64,000 bases of DNA, taken from assembly GCA_010672925.1 (NCBI GenBank), contig JAAHFP010000013.1, positions 186,001 through 250,000 on the forward strand. Direction: 5' to 3'. The stretch comes from Symploca sp. SIO1C2 (lineage in GTDB: Bacteria; Cyanobacteriota; Cyanobacteriia; Cyanobacteriales; Coleofasciculaceae). Below are positions 15,887 to 24,877 of the stretch, one piece after another. The notes under the pieces were generated by a model. It saw only the letters and a program-made list of their open reading frames with translations. It was not told where the DNA came from and searched no databases. The position numbers and the translations under genes were made by a program. Positions within the stretch are counted from its first letter, which is position 1, and each line of letters opens with the position of its first letter.

Positions 15887-17269
15887 TCACAGAGGACAAT
15901 ACAGCGTATAGTTCCACTCAGTCGTTGATATTTCTTTGTTTCCTGTGACAATCACTTCTACTTGACCTGAATTTCCCTTGAAGGGAACAGATAAAGTATT
16001 GCGACCGGAAACAAAATCTGTATCAATAAGATTACGACCCTCATAAACAACTTGTAATCGGTCTGGAACATCCAACATGTCGTAACTGATGCGGAGCTTT
16101 CCTTGAGTTTTTGTTAACTGAATTGTTCTCCTGTCTCCTTCTTGCCCACCGCTGGCTTGCTCTCTATCGCAGATTTGATAACCCCTTTCTGAAGCACGGA
16201 AGACTTGAAGCTCAATTGATTCGTTGTTTGTGTCAAAGGTTTCAATCTTGTCCTCTCCATCCTCTTCACAGTAGATATATTTCTCTCCCTTTTTTACCGA
16301 GATTCCTTCTGGTATTTTTGCAGATCTAGCGGTAATAGCTCCACTGTCAACATAAATTGTCGGACAAACGTCAGTGTTGCGAACTTCGACTACTGTTTCT
16401 TCTCCACTAGGCAGGGGTGAAGCAATAACATCTTTCGCACCAACGACACGCAATGCACAGAATGTAGCTCCTTGAGCTTCTGACTCTTCCCAAAGGGTTG
16501 TCGCTACTTCTTTCATCTTCGAGCCTGCGCCTTTTGCCTTAAATTCTTGGTTATCAGCACATGCCATTACTGCAGTTAAATTCTCTTCGCTGATACCCCA
16601 ATTATCTACAGTTACAGCAGCACAGTTGATACCACCAGTTGCCTGACATTGTTGAAGTGGCTCTTTACAGGGGTCTCCCGATGACTTTACTCCCAGCCAA
16701 CCTACACCCGAGTCTGCTAAGACTGTGCAATAGTTCTGAAATCTACTGCGAGAAGCCTGTCCTAAGAATATTTGCTTGAGTGCAGCAATAGTGTAGGTTT
16801 GAGACAGTTTGGGAAGTTGGGTATTTGAACTGAGGCGCTCACCTGCTCTGATACGAATACCTTGTTCACAACCCCGTCTAGTAGTTTTCTCAATCAACCA
16901 CTCAATAATTACAGAGTCTCCATTTAGAACTGTGCAAGGAAAGTAGTAGAGGGTGGACTGTTTATTTTTCGTACTGGTTTGCACCGCTATTCTCATATGT
17001 TGGTTAGAGCGATTGTAGAAGTCTAGTTGAGCAAAAGTACGATTACTCCCAGACATGAATAGTTGTTGACCCTTTCTAAGTACAGTGTTTATGCCAACCG
17101 GTTCGAGTTGACCCCCGCGACGAACATTAAGATCGTTAGGACCGATAATGTTGGCAACTTTGGCAGAATCAGGAGCATTTGCATAGCTACTTGTGCAAGA
17201 AAGTAGTGCGTAACTAGGAATCATTAAAGCCGCGATCGCACGGATAAATCTTTGAGGATGATAGTTCAT
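15887..17269 (-). CDS. exported FecR-like protein downstream of the caspase/TIR genes
   Basis: 460 residues. The N-terminal signal (about 8-30) has a possible lipobox ending at Cys25 (ALLSC), or cleavage after SYANA. Residues about 35-105 resemble a FecR-type domain (DLNVRRGG, RKGQQLFMSGSNRTFAQLDF). The middle is Cys-rich (at least 8 Cys between 110 and 290). The C-terminal 100 residues look like a beta-sandwich ending in a TEWNYTLYC strand. It shares strand and spacing (188 bases) with the TIR-nSTAND1 gene, so the same transcription unit is likely. It would act outside the cytoplasm while its neighbours act inside. I know no established function for this combination. Confidence 0.65.
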   Translation of the reverse strand: MNYHPQRFIRAIAALMIPSYALLSCTSSYANAPDSAKVANIIGPNDLNVRRGGQLEPVGINTVLRKGQQLFMSGSNRTFAQLDFYNRSNQHMRIAVQTSTKNKQSTLYYFPCTVLNGDSVIIEWLIEKTTRRGCEQGIRIRAGERLSSNTQLPKLSQTYTIAALKQIFLGQASRSRFQNYCTVLADSGVGWLGVKSSGDPCKEPLQQCQATGGINCAAVTVDNWGISEENLTAVMACADNQEFKAKGAGSKMKEVATTLWEESEAQGATFCALRVVGAKDVIASPLPSGEETVVEVRNTDVCPTIYVDSGAITARSAKIPEGISVKKGEKYIYCEEDGEDKIETFDTNNESIELQVFRASERGYQICDREQASGGQEGDRRTIQLTKTQGKLRISYDMLDVPDRLQVVYEGRNLIDTDFVSGRNTLSVPFKGNSGQVEVIVTGNKEISTTEWNYTLYCPL

Positions 17270-17457
17270 TTGTTTTGGTAAATTGGGAATATCAAGGCGG
17301 CGATCAAAACACTGAAAATACGAATCAACTTTACTCGATGAAAGCTTATCTTGGCATTTTTATGTTATTCTGTCTTAAATTTATTCATAGATTAATTTTG
17401 TGTAGTTAGTACTTTATGGCTCATTGAGTAATTATACTAAATCCGGCATGGCAAACT

Positions 17458-20175
17458 CTATGTAGCTTGTTGAGAAACTGAAACAACTTGACATTGTTCC
17501 ACTAGACGTTTTTCCATCAGATAAACCCTGCTAAGGATACTGACTTTAGAGGTAAGAGTTATACCCTCTAATTCATGACAGTCAAGAGCTTCAAAAAAAT
17601 CTTCTGAGCCATACCAGCCACAGCGATTTTCCGTGAACTTACGCCATAGCTCTTCAATTTCTTTGAGAGTCTGGCAAGGTAGTAATTTTTCTTCACCCTC
17701 GGTTAAATAACCATCATTGTTTCGATCAGCATGAGCACCCGCTTCACGCATGAGAATAGCATAGGTTGTCTTCAGAGCACCTGTATACTGTTCTTCATAC
17801 TTGGAAAAATCACCAAATTCTGGAGAATCGGCAGTAGAAGAATTTGATTGTTTTAACTTGCCAAAGTTACCTTGTTTGAGTTCTGCTGCAAGTTGTGGCA
17901 GCCGATATTGACTGATTACCTGAGCGAGGGAATTTTCTGCTTGGGTGGCAATATCCTGAAGAATTTTCCTTTCTTTAGATAAGTTAGCAAACTCTTCTGG
18001 GTTTTGGGCAAACTTTTCAGGATTTTGGGCAATACGTTCTTCAATATTTTTTAAGTAAACTAAAAATCGATAGTCAGTTAATGCTTTTTCCACCTTGCCC
18101 GCATCTTTAGCTTTATCAGCAACCTTGAGATAATTAGGCGAACGCTGTGCAAGTTCTGATACAATTTCCGGTGTCGTGACACTAATTACTGCATCTTTAA
18201 TTAACTGATCTGTCTGTGATTTTTGTATACTCTGCCATGTCAATCCTCCAAGAAATAGTACCACAATTGCCAATACTGCTGCTATCTGAGTTCTACGACG
18301 TGCTCTTCTTTCTTGCTCTTTAGCGATTTTTTCTTGCTCTATTCTTTCTTTGAGTAATTGAAGCTCTCGCTGTCTGGCTGTCTCCTCTTTCTCTTTAACT
18401 TCCTGAATTACGCGATCGCTAACTTCAACTAATTCATTCAGTGCCTCACGGTAGCCAACTTCTGATGCATCAGGACTGTCTAACCAACGTCTGAATTCTG
18501 CCAATTCTACCTCATCGAGCAGACCCCCATCACCTCTTCCTAACCTCTCCCACTCCTCTACTTTTAGCATCAATCGTCTACGGATTTGTTCCGCCTCCTG
18601 CCGTTTTTCAATCCACTCTTGTAGAGTTGGCCAACTGGTAATGAGAGCTTCATGGGCGATGTCAACATTTGTGCTGGAGTATTCCTTCTCAGTACTATAA
18701 GGATCTTTGTACTCAAAACTTAAAGCTAATAAGCGATTTTTAGTGAGATGTTCTATTGTTTCTTTAAATATTTCTGGGTCATCATTAACAGAGAGTAAAC
18801 TATCAATCAATTGCTGGCGGCGAGTATGAGCACGTCCTTCGCCAAATTGAATCAAGCGCAGAAAAATAGGAGGGGTAATCTGTTTGTGTTCCTTGGATAA
18901 GTTACGGAAAACAGAATCAGCATGATTAGCGATCGCAACTTGTAATCCTGTGAGCTGGCTACCATCTAAATTATTATAAGCGGAGCTAGCCAAGACTAGA
19001 GTTTGATAAGCTTTAAAAGGCAAAAAACGCCGCTCAATTTTCTCCCATAACAACACCATTGTCTCCTGAAGTAGTGGTAACACCCCTGGCTCCTTACCTG
19101 CATCCACTACCAAGCGTTCGACTAAGCTGCCTTCGATAAATACATCGACATTCTCCGCAGGTTTGATAATAGCTTCTCGCAAGCCAGCTTCATTGAGGGG
19201 TAATACCTCTAGGCGATGAGATTGAATTTGTTCCCACAGGGACGACTCCATCAAATCAGGATAAAAATCTGCTCTTACGGTCAAAATTACATAGCAGTTA
19301 GGAATCTTAGCTAAATCCAGCAATGTTTCTTGAAACTTGTCTCTCTCCTCTTCCTGACTGAGGGTAAAAATTTCCTCAAATTGGTCTACTATTAACAGAA
19401 GTCGTTGGACATTAGGCTCACTAGCTAAAATTTTTTTTACTGCCAGTTTTAAATTAGTGAGTGTACTCCCTAAGCTAGTCTTTAGGGTACTCGAAGGTTC
19501 CTCACCAGGGCGCATACTCCGCACTAACCATTCCCCAGGGCCAAAGAGTCCGCTGCCTTTGAGAGTGGGAATCAATCCTGCAAATACCAAGGAAGATTTT
19601 CCACTTCCTGAGGGTCCAATCACAGTAATAAATGAATTGCTCCGGAGGCGCTGTATCAGTCGCTGAATTTCGTCATTACGTCCAAAAAAGTAACTGCTGT
19701 TGTCCTCACTAAAAGGTTTCATGCCGGGATAAGGACATTTTGGTTGGGGTGGGGGAGCAGGAAGCGGACATTTTAATTGCTCACACAAGCGCTTAACAGC
19801 TATTTCCCATTCATCCTTATCAGTTGCTAGTAGAGGTACAAGAATGTCGAGACTCGGTGGTAATTTAAGATTGTGCTCTCTAATGAGAGGGATAACTGGC
19901 CAAATCCCTTGATCTAATCCATAGTGCTGAGCTAGGAAGGTGATAAATTGGTGAACATTGTTTGCTAGATAAGCGTGGGAGAGTATCAGTAAAGTACGTT
20001 CGCTTTTTTTAATAGCATTTCCAAATTCTTTTATCCTCAGTGCACCAAGTTCAAATGCAGCTTCCGTGAGACAGCGCACACCAGCTTGTTGTAAGGCATT
20101 GAGTAAATAGCCCTCGACCCAAGCCCGGTCAGCATCCGCATAAGATATAAAAAAGTCGTATTCTTTGCTGTGCAT
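17458..20175 (-). CDS. TIR-nSTAND1 ATPase with a membrane segment and EF-hand loop
   Basis: 905 residues. TIR-like domain at about 1-135 (YDFFISYADADRAWVEGYL, LLILSHAYL). nSTAND1 NTPase from about 148 (CPYPGMKPFSEDNSSYFFGR), with Walker A GPSGSGKS at 187-194 and Walker B LLLIVDQFEEIF at 259-270. A charged helical region follows, then a membrane segment (about 630-652), a helical part, and a canonical EF-hand loop DRNNDGYLTEGE at 817-828. STAND ATPases are oligomerising signal switches in apoptosis-like and defence pathways. The TIR lacks an obvious catalytic Glu: the aligned position is Ile78. It may therefore recruit other TIRs rather than act as an NADase. The caspase-TIR gene is 99 bases upstream on the same strand. 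Confidence 0.88.
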   Translation of the reverse strand: MHSKEYDFFISYADADRAWVEGYLLNALQQAGVRCLTEAAFELGALRIKEFGNAIKKSERTLLILSHAYLANNVHQFITFLAQHYGLDQGIWPVIPLIREHNLKLPPSLDILVPLLATDKDEWEIAVKRLCEQLKCPLPAPPPQPKCPYPGMKPFSEDNSSYFFGRNDEIQRLIQRLRSNSFITVIGPSGSGKSSLVFAGLIPTLKGSGLFGPGEWLVRSMRPGEEPSSTLKTSLGSTLTNLKLAVKKILASEPNVQRLLLIVDQFEEIFTLSQEEERDKFQETLLDLAKIPNCYVILTVRADFYPDLMESSLWEQIQSHRLEVLPLNEAGLREAIIKPAENVDVFIEGSLVERLVVDAGKEPGVLPLLQETMVLLWEKIERRFLPFKAYQTLVLASSAYNNLDGSQLTGLQVAIANHADSVFRNLSKEHKQITPPIFLRLIQFGEGRAHTRRQQLIDSLLSVNDDPEIFKETIEHLTKNRLLALSFEYKDPYSTEKEYSSTNVDIAHEALITSWPTLQEWIEKRQEAEQIRRRLMLKVEEWERLGRGDGGLLDEVELAEFRRWLDSPDASEVGYREALNELVEVSDRVIQEVKEKEETARQRELQLLKERIEQEKIAKEQERRARRRTQIAAVLAIVVLFLGGLTWQSIQKSQTDQLIKDAVISVTTPEIVSELAQRSPNYLKVADKAKDAGKVEKALTDYRFLVYLKNIEERIAQNPEKFAQNPEEFANLSKERKILQDIATQAENSLAQVISQYRLPQLAAELKQGNFGKLKQSNSSTADSPEFGDFSKYEEQYTGALKTTYAILMREAGAHADRNNDGYLTEGEEKLLPCQTLKEIEELWRKFTENRCGWYGSEDFFEALDCHELEGITLTSKVSILSRVYLMEKRLVEQCQVVSVSQQAT

Positions 20176-20274
20176 CTTGTCTTTTTGGGCAATTATGGTG
20201 AGATGATATCAAGTATCGAACTGTAAAGAATTTTGATATATCGAGTTAATCGACAATATTTTTGCTGCTTCTCA

Positions 20275-21513
20275 TCAACTATCGCTCTTTGATGGTGACT
20301 GCCGCAACTGGTAAACTAAGCGGTCTATATTAGTCTCAAACTCTTCCTCATCTGTCATGTCCAGTAGAGGAAGAACCCGTAACCCTAGTCTTGGGATACA
20401 CTTTTCACACATGATTGGGAGCAAACGGTACTGACTTTCTTCCAGTCCCAAGTGCTGAGCCACCAAACCTTCAAATTCGCGATAACTACTCTCTAAATAA
20501 GCTGGGGAAAGCACCAAAAGAGTATAGCGACTTTGCTGGATAGCACGCTCCATGCTGGTAATTACAGGTACACCCAAGGGAAAGTAAAATTCAAGATAAA
20601 CTCTTAGCCCCTCTGACTCTAAGTAAGGCAACAACGTCTTACGAACCCATGTTTTATCCCGTCCCTTAGCTCGATAACTGATAAAGACATCGTACTCGTA
20701 GTCATCAGCAGGGGAAACAGTAGAAATTTGCCTTTGTATCTTTCCTCCTTGGTAAAGGGTAATGGCGAAGTTTTCCTCAATCTCAACCTTGAGAATAGGA
20801 TGCTGATTCGCCTGATCATTTGTTACTTTGGGCTGTAAGTAGCTAAAAAGGTCTAGGATACGGACAACACCACCTATACCAATGGCACCTCCTTTCAACC
20901 CAGCTAGCAGATGTTGGGTAAACAGACTATTTTCAGCATCCTGAAGAATATAAGATGCTTCACTACTGCGAGAAGATGCCAGAATTACTCTTCCTTGACC
21001 CTGTTTGAGGACATCATAGTAACTCTCTGGTAATCCAGCTTTGATTACAGGTGCAGTGGCAGTTTTTAGTTGTGCAATACCCCCAGCGTGACAGCAGTCA
21101 AAAATAACGACCAATTTCTGAGCTGGAATAGCGCGTAGAGCCTCAGTAAACTGATTACCAGAAATCGCCGTCTGTACTAATGATTCATTAGATGAAAAGT
21201 CGGTGTCTACTGGTAACAAATATTCTCCTTGATCAGAACCCTCTTCAATCTGCCCACCGTGACTAGAAAAGTAAATAAGCACAGTAGAGTCTTCCTTACT
21301 TTTGCGAGTAAGATTAGCTAATGCCTCAGTGATTGCTGCTTTCGTTGCTTGACTATCGATCAGTAATTGCACATGATCAGGTGAATAGCCACAGTATTCT
21401 GGAGCAGTGAGCAAATCGTAAATATCCCTAGCATCTTTCAGGACAGTTTGCGGGAGTGAGCTAATTGCTTGATAATTAGCGATACCAACAATTAAAGCAT
21501 AAGCATTGTTCAT
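20275..21513 (-). CDS. caspase-like protease fused to a TIR domain
   Basis: 412 residues from the chosen start MNNAYALIVGIANY. The C14 caspase domain (about 1-255) has catalytic His85 in YFSSHGGQ and Cys141 in FDCCHAGG. The TIR domain (about 272-405) begins YEYDVFISYRAKG and has LLVLSPAYL followed by SSYREFEG, where Glu348 fits the NADase catalytic position. Prokaryotic caspases cut after basic residues and are linked to cell death. Adjacent to a TIR-nSTAND1 gene, with homotypic TIR contact the obvious link, so an effector role is inferred. An in-frame ATG 23 codons upstream (21582) exists, but the family's usual N-terminus begins at 21513. Confidence 0.88.
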   Translation of the reverse strand: MNNAYALIVGIANYQAISSLPQTVLKDARDIYDLLTAPEYCGYSPDHVQLLIDSQATKAAITEALANLTRKSKEDSTVLIYFSSHGGQIEEGSDQGEYLLPVDTDFSSNESLVQTAISGNQFTEALRAIPAQKLVVIFDCCHAGGIAQLKTATAPVIKAGLPESYYDVLKQGQGRVILASSRSSEASYILQDAENSLFTQHLLAGLKGGAIGIGGVVRILDLFSYLQPKVTNDQANQHPILKVEIEENFAITLYQGGKIQRQISTVSPADDYEYDVFISYRAKGRDKTWVRKTLLPYLESEGLRVYLEFYFPLGVPVITSMERAIQQSRYTLLVLSPAYLESSYREFEGLVAQHLGLEESQYRLLPIMCEKCIPRLGLRVLPLLDMTDEEEFETNIDRLVYQLRQSPSKSDS

Positions 21514-21599
21514 AGTCAGTAGGATTTGAGAATTGCACTTTTTCCGGATATATGATGCTAAACTATCACAAATACAACCCAAATGTACTACTGTACAAT

Positions 21600-21914
21600 G
21601 ATTTTAAATCGAGATTTTTTTCATTTGTGCGAGGTTTTTAAGCTATAAGATTCCAAGTTTTTACCATGATTACTATTCAGAGACGGTTTTAACCCACGAC
21701 TAACAGCAACCTTCAACGCTTTAGCCTTACGAACTAGTCCCTGTCGATAGACTTGCATGAGGACATCAATAAGAATAAGTCTCTTCTGATTCTTGGCTCC
21801 TATTTTCCCAGTTTAACCAAATTAAAATCCCCGTGCCTTTAGCCGGGGAATGTCAACATGCTTTGCAAATATTATTGGTCAAAGCGTACAAAGGAGGGTG
21901 TATCCCTACGTATT
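21600..21914. other. scar region with an unidentified coding fragment and IS605-like end
   Basis: On the minus strand about 21603-21780 is open and reads VLMQVYRQGLVRKAKALKVAV, which looks like the tail of a former gene that I cannot name. 21774-21806 matches 24148-24180 in 30 of 33 bases, in direct orientation. 21829-21856 resembles the right end of the TnpB element at 50.8 kb. Confidence 0.5.
21829..21856 (+). mobile_element. remnant of an IS605-family right end
   Basis: ccccgtgcctttagccgggg folds like the hairpin at 50753-50773 (ccccgcgcctttaggccgg...), and both are followed by a(a/g)tgtcaac. The rest of the element is missing. This is the scar expected from excision or decay of a related tnpB element. 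Confidence 0.7.
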
Positions 21915-23279
21915 TTAAATCGTCATGCTCTGTAATTCACTGAGCGTGAATACTTGTCCGTTGAAATCAAATAGCTCCACATTGGTAAACAACATATCGG
22001 AAGAACCTCGACTAAGGGTAATTTCATTTGCGGCATTACTGCCCAAATTGACTGCGCCCAGGTCAAAGTTAAATATGGCCATATCTTCACCCGTGCCACC
22101 ATCAACAGTTTGCTCACCAAAACCAACGAGTGTATCGTTACCTGCACCAAGGTCGATCAACCCATCGCCTCTAAATCCTGAGAAGTCATTAAATCCTTGA
22201 CCAACTATCATGTCATCGCCACGACCCAACAAAATATCACCATTATTCTCAATCCCCCGACCTCCATTGCCGATGAGTGTATCGTTACCTCTTCCTAAAT
22301 CTATAGTACCGTCGTTGTCGATGCCAATACTACCGCCATCGCCACCATCGCCGCCATCGCCACCATCGCCGCCATCGCCGCCATCACCGATACCACCTTC
22401 GCCACCATCTCCACCTTCGCCACCTTGCCCACCTTCGCCGCCATCGCCACCAGTCCCTAAACCTTTAATGAGGTCATCACCACCCCTAGTGTTGATAATC
22501 CCAAAGTTCCGAATCCCAATACCATCGCCACCATTACCAGCATCGCCAGCATCGCCAGCATCACCACCATTGCCACCATTACCATTGGTGTTGCCATCGC
22601 CAGCATCACCACCATCACCGCCATCACCACCTTCGCCACCATCACCACCGATACCAGTACCCATGATGACGTCGCCGCCTCTTCCTGTATTAATAGTGCC
22701 GGAGTTGTCGATGCCTATACCATCGCCACCATCACCACCTTCGCTACCTCTTGCAATACTACTATTACCACCATCACCACCTTCTCCACCAGTACTACCG
22801 TTACCGCCATCACCAGCATCACCAGCATTACCACTATCTCCACCATTACCACCGATACCAATAGCTTTGATGACGTCTCTGCCAGCACCAAGATTAATTA
22901 TTCCAGAAGCAGAGTTACTGAGGCCAGTAGCCGAACCGCCATTGCCACCTCTGCCGCCATCGCCACCATCGCCGCCGTTGCCACCAAAGGCATCATTACC
23001 AGCGTCGCTACCGTCACCACCATCACCACCATCGCCACCATTACCACCGTCACCTCCTCTAGCTTTAACCTTGATCAGGTCTTTTCTAGAACCACCGTTG
23101 ATATTGGTTTCATTGAGGAAAGCGATGATATTATTTTCTCCATCACCGCCAGCGCCACCGCCAGCACCAGACCCGCCGCTACCTCCGGGGAAGCCACCCT
23201 CAGGGCCAAAGCCTCCATTACCACCATCATCACCATCGTTACCGAAGTCTTTTTTCACCAAGCATATTCTAGAATTCAT
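21915..23279 (-). CDS. Gly/Asp-rich repeat protein with RTX-like calcium-binding units
   Basis: 454 residues. Long runs of GGDGG/GGNGG triplets alternate with five or six short modules of the form G-I/L-I-N-x-G-R/G-D-x-I-K/M/L ([78 protein letters not shown]). The Gly/Asp nonapeptide-like modules resemble RTX calcium-binding repeats. There is no Sec signal; RTX proteins are usually secreted by type I export using the C-terminus, which here ends [12 protein letters not shown]. An extracellular, calcium-structured surface or sheath protein is inferred. The antisense strand is open as a Pro/Ser repeat only because of the composition. Confidence 0.75.
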   Translation of the reverse strand: MNSRICLVKKDFGNDGDDGGNGGFGPEGGFPGGSGGSGAGGGAGGDGENNIIAFLNETNINGGSRKDLIKVKARGGDGGNGGDGGDGGDGSDAGNDAFGGNGGDGGDGGRGGNGGSATGLSNSASGIINLGAGRDVIKAIGIGGNGGDSGNAGDAGDGGNGSTGGEGGDGGNSSIARGSEGGDGGDGIGIDNSGTINTGRGGDVIMGTGIGGDGGEGGDGGDGGDAGDGNTNGNGGNGGDAGDAGDAGNGGDGIGIRNFGIINTRGGDDLIKGLGTGGDGGEGGQGGEGGDGGEGGIGDGGDGGDGGDGGDGGDGGSIGIDNDGTIDLGRGNDTLIGNGGRGIENNGDILLGRGDDMIVGQGFNDFSGFRGDGLIDLGAGNDTLVGFGEQTVDGGTGEDMAIFNFDLGAVNLGSNAANEITLSRGSSDMLFTNVELFDFNGQVFTLSELQSMTI

Positions 23280-24073
23280 TGTTTTAAGCTCCTTGATTTG
23301 TACAGAAATAATCTACTTGTTTCGAGTATGTATCTGATACCAATTTTTCAAAAATCATGACACCAAATAAGCTATTAAAAACCTATTTTGTGCTATTAGT
23401 GTCACGATACAATTAAATTGTTAGGTACGCAAAATATGATATTTGCGTTGAAAAATAGGTACATTTCCAAATTAGAGATAACGAACAAGCAATAAAATTG
23501 AATGTTGCAGCAATAATACTGATTTTCAATAATATGAGTTTCTGTACTCTTATTTTTCTAACTGTTCTGTTAATTATGCAACACTATGTTCAAAATTAAT
23601 AATGAGCTTTAAATTTCTTAACGTTATCAAATTTGCACTCACAAAACTTTCACTTTGCAAAGTTTCTGAGTAAGAGTCAAGAATGTTTAATCCTTGTTAT
23701 AACAACTAACTTGTGAGGGCTGAAAAGCTTGCTAATTATGCTTTTTGGGAATTTTATTTTCGCACTGAATTAGCAGAATTATTAGAATTGCATTTAACAT
23801 AACAAAGCAATCTAGGTTAGCAATGTCTTCTCTTCACAGACTCTTCATATTCTATTTTTAGCTTCATAGAACCTTTATATTAAAATTTTTAGCTTCACAA
23901 ATACTTCATATTCAACTCTTCATTATTGATATACTATCTTCACTCCATCACAAATTTTATAAGCCAACTTAGTGCTTGGTTTAAAAAGTAAAACTACTTT
24001 TCTAGTTTCGGGAGCAATTCTGGCTGTTTTATTACTTTTGTGACGGTCACAAGTAGAATAAGCTAAGCACAAG
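23280..24073. other. A/T-rich intergenic region
   Basis: About 800 bases without a credible gene. It presumably contains the promoter of the Gly/Asp-rich gene near its left end. Short imperfect repeats of cttcatatt/agcttca units occur at about 23840-23930. Confidence 0.5.
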
Positions 24074-24130
24074 GCTGATGCTTAAACATCTTGATATATA
24101 TCAAAAAATCTGTGAGTTTTTAATTGTGGA
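24074..24130 (+). pseudogene. short relic of the LipM/LplA-like gene
   Basis: gctgatg followed by taaacatcttgatatatatc aligns without gaps to 11581-11637 of the intact gene, with about 46 of 57 bases identical, including aaatctgtgagttttt. It is 12 kb from the gene and lies next to a repeat shared with 21774-21806. Confidence 0.65.
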
Positions 24131-24192
24131 AGAAGTCATTGTTTACAAATAAGTCTCTTCTGATTTTTTGCTCCTATGTTCAGATTAGCGAG

Positions 24193-24792
24193 TCAGCCAT
24201 AGGATTCCAAATTTTTCAGGTATCGACCGACTAAAATATCTAACTCTTCAGGGGAATAAGATTGGGGAGCCGCAATCATATTTGCTCCAATGCCATCAAA
24301 GGTAGCAATCCAGGCAGCAGCTTCAAAATCTAGGTCTAAACCAGAACGGATTTCACCTGCGGCTTCTAACAGGGTAAGTTCTTCTCGCACAAAGGCTTTG
24401 AAGTTAATGTAATGGCGTGTGTGCTCCTCGATTAATCCATCGTCACCCAGTGCTGCTCCTACAAAAGCTAACCAAACCCGCCAAATAGTTACTAACTCAG
24501 GTGTGGTGGGTAGTATAGCTAACATCATTACCTTCAGGCGTTCTAACCCTTGGGTGCCTACTGCTGCTTGCGCCATAATTTCGGCAAGACGAGTCATGAT
24601 TGTTTCGAGTAAAAATACCAATAATTCGTCTTTATTACGGAAATAGTGGGTTAAAACCCCTGTTGTACTGTCCAATTCCCTGGCAATTGCTCGCAAACTA
24701 GCTCCTTTCAATCCCTCACGGCTGATTAATCCTAAAGCTGCTGTTGCCACCTTCGAGCGCCATTCAGTTTGTTTATCCACCAGAGCACTCAT
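24193..24792 (-). CDS. TetR/AcrR-family repressor (BetI-like)
   Basis: 199 residues from MSALVDKQTEWRSKV. The N-terminal helix-turn-helix (about 10-55) reads SLRAIARELDSTTGVLTHYFRNKDELL, close to the BetI/RutR class. The C-terminal ligand domain is mostly helical. It is divergent from the Rieske oxygenase gene, with 85 bases between the starts that hold two ataac-gttat palindromes. It very probably represses itself and the oxygenase and is released by an unknown ligand. An earlier ATG at 24858 would put the first palindrome and most of the second inside the coding region, so 24792 is preferred. Confidence 0.85.
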   Translation of the reverse strand: MSALVDKQTEWRSKVATAALGLISREGLKGASLRAIARELDSTTGVLTHYFRNKDELLVFLLETIMTRLAEIMAQAAVGTQGLERLKVMMLAILPTTPELVTIWRVWLAFVGAALGDDGLIEEHTRHYINFKAFVREELTLLEAAGEIRSGLDLDFEAAAWIATFDGIGANMIAAPQSYSPEELDILVGRYLKNLESYG

Positions 24793-24826
24793 ATCTGTAA
24801 ATTTTAATGAAGTACTTGCCCATTTT

Positions 24827-24865
24827 ATAACAACTGTTATTATATTACTAGATAACAACAGTTAT
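24827..24865. promoter_or_regulatory. paired TetR-type operator palindromes
   Basis: Two 14-base sites, ataacaactgttat (24827-24840) and ataacaacagttat (24852-24865), have identical ataac/gttat arms and start 25 bases apart. They lie between the divergent TetR and Rieske genes. The second site ends 12 bases before the oxygenase start. Confidence 0.7.
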
Positions 24866-24877
24866 GATTTTTGTCCT

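Noticed and set aside
22210-23337. Long plus-strand frame rich in Pro and Ser, antisense to the Gly/Asp-rich gene
   Set aside because: It is the complement of GGDGG/GGNGG codons. The minus-strand reading has RTX-like modules and a proper start and end, so this is a shadow.
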